Source: Bacteroidota bacterium (GTDB taxonomy: Bacteria; Bacteroidota; Bacteroidia; Bacteroidales; VadinHA17). From it: DNA of 48,690 nucleotides. The translations under genes were made by a program, and so were the position numbers. The DNA lies in NCBI GenBank assembly GCA_025350595.1, contig JANXXP010000133.1, forward strand, positions 1 through 48,690, written 5' to 3'. The notes beneath the pieces are model-generated. The model did no database searches and was not told the DNA's origin. It saw only the letters and a list, made by a program, of their open reading frames with translations. Of the stretch, positions 28,942 to 38,219 are shown in pieces (within the stretch, counting starts at the first letter, position 1; each line of letters opens with the position of its first letter).

Positions 28942-30414
28942 ATGATCGGGAAAACAAAATATATACTGATTTTTTTGATGGCAATCAGCTATGCAAATAC
29001 AAAAGCTCAAAACAGCCAGATTCTTTATTTTATGAATGTGCCTCAGAAACACCTGCTTAATCCGGCTCTGAGGCCTTCAAATTCCTTATACATAGGCTTA
29101 CCTGCGATATCAGGGATTAACTTTAATATTAATAACAATTTTATAAATTTCTCAGATGTATTTATGAAAGGGAAGACAGGAGATTCAGTTAATACGATTC
29201 TTTCTCCCGGTTATGACATTAATAAATTTCTTGCTAAAATAAAGAACAAAAACTTCATTGAGCCTGAGTCTGAAGTTCAATTATTCGGACTTGGATTTTC
29301 AGCTGGTAAAGACCTGTATGTGTTTCTCGATATCAATGATCGGATGGATGGAAACTTTGTTATCCCCGGGGATGTATTTAAGCTTGCATTATTAGGAAAT
29401 GAACAATTTGTCGGAAGTAAAATTGACTTGTCGTCATTAAGAAGTGATATGAAATACTACAGGGAAGTTGGTTTGGGATTTTCAAAGAATTTTACGAATA
29501 AATTAAGACTAGGGGTTAAGGGGAAACTTTTATTCGGAATAGCCGATGTATCAATTGATAACAAAGCTTTTGGGATTACAGTTAATTCAGATTATACTCA
29601 TACACTGGATGCTGATATGGCAGTTAATATGAGCGGACCGTTGACAGTAACCAAGGACGCAGCAGGCAAGATAAAGAGTATTACCCTTGATGACAGTCAG
29701 TTTAAAACACCCGGTGGAGTTATTGCTTTTATGACCGGCACAAAGAATTTAGGCTTGGGACTCGATATTGGGGCATCATATGATATTACAAGAAAATTGG
29801 TAGTATCAGCATCCATCACTGACCTTGGGTTTATTAAATGGAAGAATGACGTAAACAATCTCGTTGCAAAGAGTAAGTTTGAATTCAGTGGATTGAACAT
29901 GCTTGACGTTATCAATGGTACAAAGACTATTGACCAATTAGGGCAGGAGATGGTCGATTCACTGAAAAACTCATTTAATCTTTCCGGTACAAAAGTACCT
30001 TTTACAACATATCTCCCATTTGGGATTACTCTAGGAGGAAGCTATAGCTTAACAAAAAGCTTTTCACTGGGATTGTTGTCGTATACCAGGGTGATCAGCA
30101 AACAGATACGGGAATCAGCAACATTGTCAGCCAATTTGAATTTTGGAAATGCTTTTTCAACAAGCTTTAGCTATACGGCTGCAAATCATCAGTTTGACAA
30201 TCTTGGTTTTGGTCTTGCTTTCAGACCAGGGATCTTTCAGTTTTATATGGTCAGTGACAGAATACCAATAGTTTGGAATACAATTAAGACGGGCACGAGC
30301 ACTATTCCACTACCTGCCAGTTGGAATACTTTTAATCTGAGGTTGGGAATGAATATTGCTTTTGGGAATAAGGTCAAGAAAAAGGATGACAAACCTATGG
30401 TCATTGTTCAATAA
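28942..30414 (+). CDS. DUF5723-like outer membrane beta-barrel protein
   Basis: From ATG 28942 the protein begins with a clean signal peptide MIGKTKYILIFLMAISYANTKAQ. GTG 28918 is an alternative that overlaps the previous stop (GTGA) but adds eight residues before the signal. The mature start NSQILYFMNVPQKHLLNPAL resembles PorP- or DUF5723-type barrels, which open with a statement of N-P-A-x-R. The rest alternates Gly/aromatic-rich strands (LGLGLDIGASYDITRKLVVSASITDLG) expected of a barrel of about 14-16 strands. It likely lies in the outer membrane. Function unknown. Confidence 0.7.
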   Translation: MIGKTKYILIFLMAISYANTKAQNSQILYFMNVPQKHLLNPALRPSNSLYIGLPAISGINFNINNNFINFSDVFMKGKTGDSVNTILSPGYDINKFLAKIKNKNFIEPESEVQLFGLGFSAGKDLYVFLDINDRMDGNFVIPGDVFKLALLGNEQFVGSKIDLSSLRSDMKYYREVGLGFSKNFTNKLRLGVKGKLLFGIADVSIDNKAFGITVNSDYTHTLDADMAVNMSGPLTVTKDAAGKIKSITLDDSQFKTPGGVIAFMTGTKNLGLGLDIGASYDITRKLVVSASITDLGFIKWKNDVNNLVAKSKFEFSGLNMLDVINGTKTIDQLGQEMVDSLKNSFNLSGTKVPFTTYLPFGITLGGSYSLTKSFSLGLLSYTRVISKQIRESATLSANLNFGNAFSTSFSYTAANHQFDNLGFGLAFRPGIFQFYMVSDRIPIVWNTIKTGTSTIPLPASWNTFNLRLGMNIAFGNKVKKKDDKPMVIVQ

Positions 30415-30428
30415 AATATTTATTATTA

Positions 30429-30626
30429 ATGATTTTTCTAAGATATATATTAGTTGGTGTTGCCATATTCTTGCTCGTGAGGGCATTAACCAGTCACGGC
30501 GAAACAGATGGGAAAACTGTTAGAACGCCTGAACAGGACAGTAACAGCAAAACCAGCAATAAAAAGGTTTCGAAAAAAATTGGCGATTATATTGATTATG
30601 AGGAGGTAAAGAAAGAGAATCGTTAA
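30429..30626 (+). CDS. DUF4834-family small membrane protein
   Basis: 65 residues: one N-terminal helix (FLRYILVGVAIFLLVRAL) and a charged tail ending KKVSKKIGDYIDYEEVKKE. The tail motif IGDYIDYEEV is the DUF4834 signature, a Bacteroidetes-only family of unknown function. It closes the four-gene envelope cluster, 14 bases after the barrel gene, and stops only 5 bases before the end of the convergent mlaF gene, with no room for a terminator between them. Confidence 0.8.
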   Translation: MIFLRYILVGVAIFLLVRALTSHGETDGKTVRTPEQDSNSKTSNKKVSKKIGDYIDYEEVKKENR

Positions 30627-30631
30627 TGCTC

Positions 30632-31384
30632 TTATTTTGCTGCCTTCAATTTTTTAGCAAGTGAATTCGCAAATACAAAATCATTCAGAGTGCTGCAATC
30701 TGAATGAAGAATTTCATCCTTATTACCTTCCCAGCATTTAACTCCATTACTTATAAAAATGATTTTTTCTCCGATTTCCATTACTGAATTCATATCGTGA
30801 GTATTTACAATTGTGGTCATAGAGTATTCTTCAGTAAGTTCTTTGATAAGAGCGTCAATAAGAATAGCGGTTATCGGATCGAGGCCTGAATTTGGTTCAT
30901 CACAAAAAAGATATTTTGGATTTAATGCTATTGCTCTGGCTATAGCAACCCTTTTTTTCATACCTCCCGATAATTCTGCCGGAAATAATTTATTGGCTTT
31001 AACAATATTAACCCTGTTCAGACAAAAGTTAACACGTTCATTTTTTTCTTTTGGAGTTTTATTTGTGAACATGTCAAGAGGGAAACGAACGTTTTGTTCA
31101 ACTGTCTTCGAATCGAAAAGAGCGCTTCCCTGGAAAAGCATCCCAATTTCAGTACGGATCTCTTTTCTGTCAGTAAAATTAAGTTCACTAAACAGAGTAT
31201 CTTCAAACCAGATCTCTCCGCTATCAATTTCATGAAGTCCGACAATTGATTTCAAGAGCACTGTTTTACCTGATCCGCTCATCCCTATAATAAGGTTTGT
31301 TTTACCAGTTTCAAAAGTTACTGAAATGTCATCCAGAACCTTCTTGCCATTGAATGATTTAGAAAGGTTTTTAACAGTTATCAT
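30632..31384 (-). CDS. mlaF: MlaF-like ABC transporter ATPase
   Basis: 250 residues: Walker A GMSGSGKT at 34-41, signature LSGGMKKRVAIARAI, Walker B YLFCDEPNSGLDP and switch His in VNTHDMNSVMEIGEK. The HDMNSVMEIGE stretch and the short length fit the MlaF branch, which drives phospholipid traffic between inner and outer membranes with MlaE and the MCE protein MlaD. Its start codon overlaps the mlaE stop by 4 bases. No mlaD (MCE) gene follows; downstream is only the convergent DUF4834 gene. Confidence 0.85.
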   Translation of the reverse strand: MITVKNLSKSFNGKKVLDDISVTFETGKTNLIIGMSGSGKTVLLKSIVGLHEIDSGEIWFEDTLFSELNFTDRKEIRTEIGMLFQGSALFDSKTVEQNVRFPLDMFTNKTPKEKNERVNFCLNRVNIVKANKLFPAELSGGMKKRVAIARAIALNPKYLFCDEPNSGLDPITAILIDALIKELTEEYSMTTIVNTHDMNSVMEIGEKIIFISNGVKCWEGNKDEILHSDCSTLNDFVFANSLAKKLKAAK

Positions 31385-32124
31385 GACAGCAGAAGTTGGG
31401 TAAGGATTACATTGAATAGCAAAATCAGGATACTGCTATAAACAACCGCTTTTGTGCTCGCACGCCCGACTTCCAGAGAGCCACCATCGACATAGTAGCC
31501 CTGAAAAGCAGAAATACTTGTTATTATAAATGCAAAAAATAAAGTTTTTATCAACGAATATACTATGTAATAAGGTGTAAATGCATACTGGATACCATAG
31601 ATAAAGTTTTCTGAAGTTATCACTCCTGATACTGTACCAGCCAGCCATCCGCCAAATATCCCGACTATAATCCCGATCAGTGTTAGTACAGGGTTGAAGA
31701 GGAGAGTAGCTATAATCTTTGGAAGGATTAGATATGAAGCAGAATTAACTCCCATTATCTCAAGTGCATCAATCTGTTCAGTGACCCTCATAGTGCCAAT
31801 TTCAGATGAGATATTTGAACCCACTTTCCCTGCAAGGATAAGTGCAGCAACTGTTGAAGAGAATTCAAGTATTATTGAATCACGGCACCCAAGTCCAATA
31901 AGATATTTTGGGTAAATTGGATTTTGAGTATTGTAGGCTGTTTGCAGGGTAATTACTGCACCCATAAAGAAAGCGATAATAGCTATGATTCCTGCTGAAT
32001 AAAGTCCAAGATATACTAGCTCACGCATGGTTTGCCTGTAGTATATGGAGTGCTTTTCAGGTTTCGCAAAAACCTTTCTGAGAAACATAAAGTAACGTCC
32101 TACCTGTGTTAGAAAATGAATCAT
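31381..32124 (-). CDS. mlaE: MlaE-like ABC transporter permease
   Basis: 247 residues with five to six hydrophobic helices. GSNISSEIGTMRVTEQIDALEIMGVN is the MlaE/YrbE signature loop, and ITSISAFQGYYVDGGSLEVGRASTKAVV is the conserved end. It is the membrane part of the MlaFE lipid transporter. A minus-strand -7 box (TAATTTTG, 32151-32144) lies 20 bases before the ATG, with no good -33. Translationally coupled to mlaF. Confidence 0.87.
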   Translation of the reverse strand: MIHFLTQVGRYFMFLRKVFAKPEKHSIYYRQTMRELVYLGLYSAGIIAIIAFFMGAVITLQTAYNTQNPIYPKYLIGLGCRDSIILEFSSTVAALILAGKVGSNISSEIGTMRVTEQIDALEIMGVNSASYLILPKIIATLLFNPVLTLIGIIVGIFGGWLAGTVSGVITSENFIYGIQYAFTPYYIVYSLIKTLFFAFIITSISAFQGYYVDGGSLEVGRASTKAVVYSSILILLFNVILTQLLLS

Positions 32125-32143
32125 ATAATTTTATTATCAACAT

Positions 32144-32151
32144 CAAAATTA
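32144..32151 (-). promoter_or_regulatory. Candidate -7 element for mlaE-mlaF
   Basis: Minus-strand TAATTTTG fits TAnnTTTG, 20 bases upstream of the mlaE start. The -33 region does not contain TTTG at 19-21 bases, so this is tentative. Confidence 0.4.
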
Positions 32152-32183
32152 CTAATTTTTACGGTATTCCCGTTACCAGGGTT

Positions 32184-32218
32184 TTTGAATCCTTAATGAA
32201 GAAATAGTTATATATTTG
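32184..32218 (+). promoter_or_regulatory. Candidate promoter for manC
   Basis: TATATTTG (32211-32218) is a full -7 match; TTTG (32184-32187) is 23 bases upstream, slightly beyond the usual 19-21. Transcription would begin near 32225, so the manC start must be the ATG at 32249 and not the upstream TTG at 32216. Confidence 0.55.
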
Positions 32219-32248
32219 CATAAATTGTTTCAAAATATCATTTTTCAT

Positions 32249-33334
32249 ATGAACAATAAATATGTTATTATAATGGCGGGAGGTGTAGGAAGCCGTTTCT
32301 GGCCTCTTAGCCGGCGTGAAAAGCCAAAACAATTTCTTGATATATTAGGTACAGGGGAGACACTTATTCAGCAGACATTCAGGCGATTCAAAGCTACTTG
32401 CCACGAAGAAAATATTTTTGTTGTTACAAACGCTGATCATAAGGACCTTGTTGTTGAACAATTAGGTATCGATCCTTCACATGTACTGGGAGAACCATTT
32501 CGCCGTAATACAGCACCTTGCCTGGCTTATGGAACCTTCAGAATATTAAAGGAAAATCCTGAGGCTGTTATTGCTGTTACTCCGGCCGATCATCTTATAA
32601 TCAAGGAAGATAAATTTACTGAAGTTCTGCAAAAATGTTTTGAATTTGCTGAAGGGAATGATGCTCTTGTTACATTAGGGATTAAGCCCAACAGACCTGA
32701 AACCGGATACGGTTACATTCAGGCCGATCAGAAAAAACCGGTTAAAGGATATGGTAACCTGTTAAAAGTTAAAACATTCACAGAAAAGCCTGATACTGAT
32801 CTTGCAAAAGTGTTTTTGGAAAGTGGTGATTTTTTCTGGAATTCAGGGATTTTTATCTGGAATATCAAATCAATCCTTTCAGCTTTTGAGAAGCATCTAC
32901 CAGATACCTATTTGGCCTTTGATGAAGGCAGAAACCTGTTTGGTACAAAGCAGGAAAAAGCATTTATCGGGAAGACGTATGCAGAATGCAGAAGCATATC
33001 TATTGATTACGGGATTATGGAAAAAGCTAATAATGTATATGTTATGTGTACTGATATTGGCTGGTCGGATCTTGGGACCTGGAGTTCCCTGTCAGAACAT
33101 TCAACGGTTGACAAAAAGGGGAATACACTGGTTACCGGAAACATTTTTTCGTATGATAACAGTGGTAATATATTCAATATAGCTCCCGGGAAAGTGGCAG
33201 TATTGCAGGGTCTTAAGGATTATATTATTGTAGATTCCGATGATGTACTTTTAATTGTGAAGAAGGAAGAGGAGCAGAATATAAAGCAGTACCTTGAAGA
33301 TGTTAAGAAAGCAACCAAAGAAAAATATTTGTGA
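32249..33334 (+). CDS. manC: Mannose-1-phosphate guanylyltransferase
   Basis: It makes GDP-mannose from GTP and mannose-1-phosphate for surface polysaccharides. From ATG 32249 it has 361 residues, beginning MNNKYVIIMAGGVGSRFWPL. The pyrophosphorylase signature GGVGSRFWPLSRREKPKQ is at 11-28, TPADHLI near 111, FTEKPD near 178 and WNSGIFIW near 197. It lacks the C-terminal mannose-6-phosphate isomerase domain of longer ManC/AlgA proteins. The 11 extra track residues lie upstream of the predicted transcript start. A strong shared terminator follows. Confidence 0.92.
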   Translation: MNNKYVIIMAGGVGSRFWPLSRREKPKQFLDILGTGETLIQQTFRRFKATCHEENIFVVTNADHKDLVVEQLGIDPSHVLGEPFRRNTAPCLAYGTFRILKENPEAVIAVTPADHLIIKEDKFTEVLQKCFEFAEGNDALVTLGIKPNRPETGYGYIQADQKKPVKGYGNLLKVKTFTEKPDTDLAKVFLESGDFFWNSGIFIWNIKSILSAFEKHLPDTYLAFDEGRNLFGTKQEKAFIGKTYAECRSISIDYGIMEKANNVYVMCTDIGWSDLGTWSSLSEHSTVDKKGNTLVTGNIFSYDNSGNIFNIAPGKVAVLQGLKDYIIVDSDDVLLIVKKEEEQNIKQYLEDVKKATKEKYL

Positions 33335-33380
33335 TATTTATTTTCAGAGTTCGGACCAGATGACGTCCAGACATTCAGAC

Positions 33381-33415
33381 AAAAAAAAGAGGCTTTAAGT
33401 GAAAGCCTCTTTTTT
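33381..33415. terminator. Bidirectional rho-independent terminator between manC and gldN
   Basis: AAAGAGGCTTT-AAGTG-AAAGCCTCTTT, a perfect stem with an A-run on the left and a T-run on the right. It has the classical shape on both strands and serves manC (plus) and the por/gld operon (minus). Confidence 0.92.
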
Positions 33416-33426
33416 ATAACAATATT

Positions 33427-34254
33427 TTAATATTCCCAAAGATCGTGTTCAAAGTTGAATAGCCAAGTTTTGAGACGATCAGCTTCATAAAGAGTGAACT
33501 TGCCGACTTCGTATTCTTGAATAAGCCTGTCGTTGTAAACGTTAGATTCACCTACGATAGAACTTCCAAACCTCCGCTGCATAAATAAGTCGTCAAAGGA
33601 AATTCTCTGGGCGTCATTGTTGTTCATAAATACTTCCTGTTTTGCGAGAGCATCTCTGGCTTCGTCATATTTTATCCAGAATAATTGTTGACGGGTGATT
33701 CTTCCTACCTGATCATCATATGCCATATAGTAGGGTGAGATAGCAATAATTCTTACATTAAGAGAAGACAGTTTCTTATCAAAATACCATTCCTCATAAA
33801 GAAGCAATTGTTTAACATTTTCAGGTTTTGTTGCTTCTTTAATTGTATCTTCTCTGGTTGCACCAGCAGCATTAATTTTTATTGACTGGACTTTGGTGGT
33901 AGCTCCCATTTTTACAGTAATATCCTGATAAGTAGTAGGAGTTAGCATATCAAGAGGAGAATAAGGCTTGATAGTGCCAGCTTTTATTTCATCCATAATG
34001 ACAGCTATGAAACTTTTCCTACCATCTTTAGTTGGAATGGTTGGGTAATAGAGAGGCTGATTTATCTTTTCCCTCAGATCGATGAGGCGGAAGTATCTCT
34101 TTGACCAGATAACATCAGCTTCCCTGAGGTAAGGGAAATCAATCTTCTTCGCATCAGGAATTGATTTTTTGTAAATATCGCCGAAACTCTGGGAATTAAT
34201 AGTCCCTGAAACTGTTAGAAGGATAATAATTCCGAATAGAATTTTCTTATTCAT
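33427..34254 (-). CDS. gldN: T9SS ring-associated protein GldN/PorN
   Basis: 275 residues with a signal peptide ([22 protein letters not shown]). The mature sequence carries the GldN hallmarks: [51 protein letters not shown] and [13 protein letters not shown]. PorN forms the periplasmic ring with the lipoprotein PorK (GldK) under the outer membrane of the type IX secretion system. Last gene of porP-gldK-gldL-gldM-gldN, 21 bases after gldM, followed directly by the strong terminator. Confidence 0.95.
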   Translation of the reverse strand: MNKKILFGIIILLTVSGTINSQSFGDIYKKSIPDAKKIDFPYLREADVIWSKRYFRLIDLREKINQPLYYPTIPTKDGRKSFIAVIMDEIKAGTIKPYSPLDMLTPTTYQDITVKMGATTKVQSIKINAAGATREDTIKEATKPENVKQLLLYEEWYFDKKLSSLNVRIIAISPYYMAYDDQVGRITRQQLFWIKYDEARDALAKQEVFMNNNDAQRISFDDLFMQRRFGSSIVGESNVYNDRLIQEYEVGKFTLYEADRLKTWLFNFEHDLWEY

Positions 34255-34275
34255 GAGAGTGTGTTTATTTTGATA

Positions 34276-35880
34276 TTATTCAATTGTTAGTACTATTGGG
34301 GGTACTTCTACTGGTTTATTAGTCCCTTGTTTAGCCTTTATATTTTTAAAAATGAGAGTTTTACCCCTGCTCATTGCATTTAAAATTGTTTTCTGTTTTG
34401 AAGTTAAGCTTGCACTGGTACTTGGTTCCGCGTAATCAGATCCCTTATCAGTATAGAATAAGACAAATTCAGTAACTTCATATTGTAGGTCAAAGTCAAA
34501 ATCTGGTAAGGTGGCAAATACCATAGTTTGAGCCACAGCCAGAGCTTTTCCAACACTTCCCTGGCTTTTATCAGCAAAATTTGCTACAGGTGGTGGAACT
34601 TTTTTTACCCTGAATGGGTAAGGAGGAAATTGCATTGGTTTTCCATTTATCTCAGCTGTAACTATTACCTGAACATCTGTTCCAACAGCAGCTGGTACAA
34701 CAGACCAACCCCCTTTAAATGGAACACCTTTGGGATTTTTAACTTTTTCAGTACTGAATGTCCCTGTTCCTGGTTTGATACTAATTTTAATTTTGTCAGG
34801 ACTCACATTTGGTACAGAAACATCAATCGGGTTTGCAATACCAGCGTACATAATATTCATTGCAGTGGGAGATACAATTACGTTTGGTTCCCCAACAACA
34901 TAAGAAGAATGGAAGTCATATGTTTTGGTAGATCCGTCAGGAGCTTTAAGTGCTATAACTCCACCCCAGGTTTTAGGCCCAACCGTACTTGCACGTACTT
35001 TATAAATCCCTTTTCCAGATTCATCAAGGGGCAGTTGAGCACCGCTAACTGTTATTACAGGCTGCTGAGTTGAATCCGAAGCCGAAATAAACACCTGTGC
35101 TTCGTAATCGCTGCCTGAGGTAATATAATTTGAATTTGGAATAACAATTGCATCAAGTTTATTAAACTTAAATGAGGAAGCGTCAATTTGTGTATAGAGG
35201 TAGTTGAGGACTTCGGTCTCGGCGTTTCTAACGTTTACCTGGAATTCTGATAGCATTGCGATAACTGCAACCATAGGTAATGTCTGGAATGTAGCATTCT
35301 CCCATCTTTCCTTTTCTCCGGTGTGTAAGCTTATTCCGTCTTCTGTACTCAAACTTTTTCTCAGAGACTCTTCAATCAATGGATTTTTTCCCTCGAGGGT
35401 TGTTATAAGAAAATCGCGGTACTCATTAAGCATAGCATGAAGGTCGTTGGCTTTTCCATTCTCTGCTGCTCCAATAAGAATTTCAGATGGAACATTACTA
35501 TCGTCGAATTTCAGAATTTTTTCAGTAAAAACCTCCCTGCCGGAAACGGCAGCGTTACCCGGACCGTCACCCTTGTTGATTATCGTTATCTTGAGATCCT
35601 GCATGAAATTAAATGTTTCATCAGCCCTTTCTTTTACAGCATATGCAGCAGTTTTATATTTGCCTGCTTTTGTTGGGTTTTCCGCAGCAGCTCTGTCGAA
35701 ATCTTTATATATAAGGTCATTTTTTTTAGCATAGTTAGCAACAGTCAAAGTAAGAGCCTGGTCAACTTTTACGAATGCTTTTACGGCTTCTTTAGATACG
35801 TTAAGTGCAAGCATGGCCGTAAGCACCAGGTACATCATACCTATCATCTTTTGCCTTGGAGTTTCTTTTCCGTGAGCCAT
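34276..35880 (-). CDS. gldM: T9SS motor protein GldM/PorM
   Basis: 534 residues. The start MAHGKETPRQKMIGMMYLVL opens into the single inner-membrane helix (about 12-30) and matches GldM very well. A long periplasmic part follows, which in known GldM folds into four domains (D1-D4) that reach to the PorKN ring. With GldL it forms the proton-driven rotary motor that powers secretion and, in gliding species, adhesin movement. Bases: 21-base gap to gldN, 37 bases after gldL. Confidence 0.96.
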   Translation of the reverse strand: MAHGKETPRQKMIGMMYLVLTAMLALNVSKEAVKAFVKVDQALTLTVANYAKKNDLIYKDFDRAAAENPTKAGKYKTAAYAVKERADETFNFMQDLKITIINKGDGPGNAAVSGREVFTEKILKFDDSNVPSEILIGAAENGKANDLHAMLNEYRDFLITTLEGKNPLIEESLRKSLSTEDGISLHTGEKERWENATFQTLPMVAVIAMLSEFQVNVRNAETEVLNYLYTQIDASSFKFNKLDAIVIPNSNYITSGSDYEAQVFISASDSTQQPVITVSGAQLPLDESGKGIYKVRASTVGPKTWGGVIALKAPDGSTKTYDFHSSYVVGEPNVIVSPTAMNIMYAGIANPIDVSVPNVSPDKIKISIKPGTGTFSTEKVKNPKGVPFKGGWSVVPAAVGTDVQVIVTAEINGKPMQFPPYPFRVKKVPPPVANFADKSQGSVGKALAVAQTMVFATLPDFDFDLQYEVTEFVLFYTDKGSDYAEPSTSASLTSKQKTILNAMSRGKTLIFKNIKAKQGTNKPVEVPPIVLTIE

Positions 35881-35917
35881 TTTGTTGGTAGTTATTAGTT
35901 AGATAAAAAAAGCCACA

Positions 35918-36799
35918 TTATTTAACATTCATGGCAGAAAGCATATTTCCATAAACATTATTCAATGCCGATAAGTTATCGTTTAGTTTTGTTATCTGTT
36001 CGCGATATTTTTTAGTGTCACCTGCTGATTCAGAAAGGTCTTTCATTAATCCCTGAATTCCTTTAAACAGCAAATCAGAATCTTTCAAATGATCATCGGC
36101 TCCTTTACGTTGAAGTTCGTAAACTGTATTGAGTGCGGAAAGATTTTTGTTAAGAGATTCTAATTGTTGCTGATATGATTTTCCACCAACTTCGATAACT
36201 GACATTGAGTCAGCCATATTATGATAGGTAGAGCTTGTTTCGTTTATTACTTTGGCAGTAGCCTGATAAGAGTCAGACAGCTTACCTAAATTCTCGTTAG
36301 CAGAATTAATTGTGCCCATATACTTGGTAGAGGCAGCTGTAACATCACCCATGGCGTTCATGTTACCAGTGGTTTCGCTAAGTTTTTTCATTCCTACACC
36401 AAGCTTCTGAAACAGGTCAGGAGTGATCTCTGCTTTCTCGAGCATCTCATCGAATTTGGCCAGAGCAACAGAACCGGCACCACCTCCGCCGGCAATAACT
36501 CCGCCGCCAGTTCCGCGGTGTTTATCATGCGATTCGACTGCCTGAGGTTCATCTCCATGAATTCCAGCCAGTTCAGGATAGACCAAAGACCAATCAATCT
36601 CTTCATGCAGCGGTTCAAATGCTGAAAAGAAGAAGATTATTGCTTCAGTAAGAAGACCAACCGTAAGCATGAGGGTTGCATATGGCCAGTGTTGTATTTT
36701 AAATAATGCACCAACAATTACGATGGAAGCTCCAATTCCATAGAGTTTCGCCATGAAACTTTTCCACCCGTTGCTTTGAGTTAATTCTGCTAGGCTCAT
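35918..36799 (-). CDS. gldL: T9SS motor protein GldL/PorL
   Basis: 293 residues with two N-terminal inner-membrane helices (about 16-36 and 40-61, KLYGIGASIVIVGALFKIQ and TLMLTVGLLTEAIIFFFSAF). The helix pair and the following FEPLHEEIDWSLVYPEL are the GldL hallmarks; the conserved Glu of TEAIIFF lies in helix 2, where GldL is thought to conduct protons. The remainder is a cytoplasmic, largely alpha-helical region rich in Asn/Leu heptads (LNKNLSALNTVYELQR; LNDNLSALNNVYGNML), probably coiled coil. A Gly-rich linker (GGGVIAGGGGAG) separates the two parts. Confidence 0.95.
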   Translation of the reverse strand: MSLAELTQSNGWKSFMAKLYGIGASIVIVGALFKIQHWPYATLMLTVGLLTEAIIFFFSAFEPLHEEIDWSLVYPELAGIHGDEPQAVESHDKHRGTGGGVIAGGGGAGSVALAKFDEMLEKAEITPDLFQKLGVGMKKLSETTGNMNAMGDVTAASTKYMGTINSANENLGKLSDSYQATAKVINETSSTYHNMADSMSVIEVGGKSYQQQLESLNKNLSALNTVYELQRKGADDHLKDSDLLFKGIQGLMKDLSESAGDTKKYREQITKLNDNLSALNNVYGNMLSAMNVK

Positions 36800-36829
36800 A
36801 TTCTGATTGTTTTAGATTATTTCAAATAT

Positions 36830-38173
36830 TTAATTTACACCGATATAAGATCTTACATTTCTGAATCCGACAAATGGTTTTGTAGAATCCTGATATTCAT
36901 AGTCTCTTGAACTTGTCTGAAGAAAATATGCTATATCTTTCCACGATCCGCCACGTATTACTTTTCTCTTCAATACAGGTGGGTCCTGAGGTTTTGCATT
37001 GTATTCAAAGTTTGAGTTCAGATCGTGTTCAAAAATATATGCTGACAGGTGGTATGCACAACATGTCCATTCAGAAACGTTTCCTGCCATATCAAATAAT
37101 CCGTACTCGTTTGGCAGGTATGAACCTACTTTTCCAGCATACACATTACCATCGTCGATATAATTACCACGCAGTGGTTTGAAGTTAGCCAGGAAGCACC
37201 CTTTGTAATTACGGGTGTATGGACCTCCCCATGGGTACATATTGAGGTCGAGTCCGCCTCTGGCAGCATATTCCCATTCTGTTTCAAGAGGTAATCTGTA
37301 AGCTTGTACATCTGCGATGCCTTCTTTTCTCAATGCACTATTCATATAATCGGTTCTCCAGATACTGAAAGCACTTGCCTGTACCCAGCTAACACCAACA
37401 ACAGGGTAATCATCAAATGAAGGATGCCAGAAATATAGAGAGGATTGAGGATCATTGAATGAATAGGTAAAGTCTCTTATCCAGCACAAAGTATCGGGAT
37501 AGCAATTTACAATATTATGTTTTATGAAAGAAGAGCGGTCTTTTATGTCAGTACGGGTCCCATCATTGTTAGTAATCTGACCCTCATATTTACCTGTATT
37601 GTTTGCATAGTCAAATTTATAGGTAGATTTTGCAGCTGACTGATTATCAACCCAGAAATAGGAATAATTAAGTTTTCTGATATCAACCTGTTTTTTTCCG
37701 TTAAATCTCTCTTCGGGAGGATAATACATCTCTTCAATAGTTGCTTTGGTAGTCTCTTCTTTAGGATCAATTTTTTCTTCCCAGTTCAGAACATTAGGTT
37801 CAATAACCGTTCCTTCAGCATCAACCATAAAATACTGTCTGTTTGCAATATCAGCATTCCCAAGTTTTGTTCTCAGTATAGAATCGCGGACATAATACAC
37901 AAACTGACGATACTTGTTATTGGTAATTTCACATTGATCCATCCAAAATGCATCTACAGTAACAGATTTTGATATACTATTCATTGCAAAAACGGCATCC
38001 TGATCACTAGGGCCCATCATAAAGTTCCCGGCTGGAACAAAAGCCATCTCAAATGGTTCTGGTTCAAAGAATTTTTTCCGGCCGACAACCCCAGTCAACT
38101 CTCCGTTATTTGAAGAGCCGCAGCTGGTTAGCAAGAGTATAACTATAAAACCTATTAGAGTTACCTTTTTCAT
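36830..38173 (-). CDS. gldK: T9SS ring lipoprotein GldK/PorK
   Basis: 447 residues with a lipoprotein signal, MKKVTLIGFIVILLLTSCG, lipobox Cys18. The mature part is a formylglycine-generating-enzyme-like (sulfatase-modifying factor) domain: FVPAGNFMMGPSDQD, DAFWMDQCEITNNKYRQF, YRLPLETEWEYAARGG, FDMAGNVSEW and RGGSWKD. In GldK this fold is structural rather than enzymatic. PorK and PorN form a ring of about 50 nm at the outer membrane. It follows porP by 46 bases. Confidence 0.96.
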   Translation of the reverse strand: MKKVTLIGFIVILLLTSCGSSNNGELTGVVGRKKFFEPEPFEMAFVPAGNFMMGPSDQDAVFAMNSISKSVTVDAFWMDQCEITNNKYRQFVYYVRDSILRTKLGNADIANRQYFMVDAEGTVIEPNVLNWEEKIDPKEETTKATIEEMYYPPEERFNGKKQVDIRKLNYSYFWVDNQSAAKSTYKFDYANNTGKYEGQITNNDGTRTDIKDRSSFIKHNIVNCYPDTLCWIRDFTYSFNDPQSSLYFWHPSFDDYPVVGVSWVQASAFSIWRTDYMNSALRKEGIADVQAYRLPLETEWEYAARGGLDLNMYPWGGPYTRNYKGCFLANFKPLRGNYIDDGNVYAGKVGSYLPNEYGLFDMAGNVSEWTCCAYHLSAYIFEHDLNSNFEYNAKPQDPPVLKRKVIRGGSWKDIAYFLQTSSRDYEYQDSTKPFVGFRNVRSYIGVN

Positions 38174-38219
38174 ATTACATAAGAATTTAATATTGCAAGT
38201 AAGTTAATTTTTTTTATAA

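Noticed and set aside
32216-32248. Upstream start for manC at 32216
   Set aside because: It lies within the -7 element, so it would be upstream of the predicted transcription start; MNNKYVIIMAGG is the family start.
34528-35073. 181-residue plus-strand ORF rich in aromatic residues, Cys and Asn
   Set aside because: It is a shadow antisense to gldM; the composition is the complement of gldM codons and no family feature is seen.
35437-35898. 153-residue plus-strand ORF opposite gldM
   Set aside because: Lies antisense within the N-terminal coding region of gldM, the best-conserved part; no start signal or recognisable motif.
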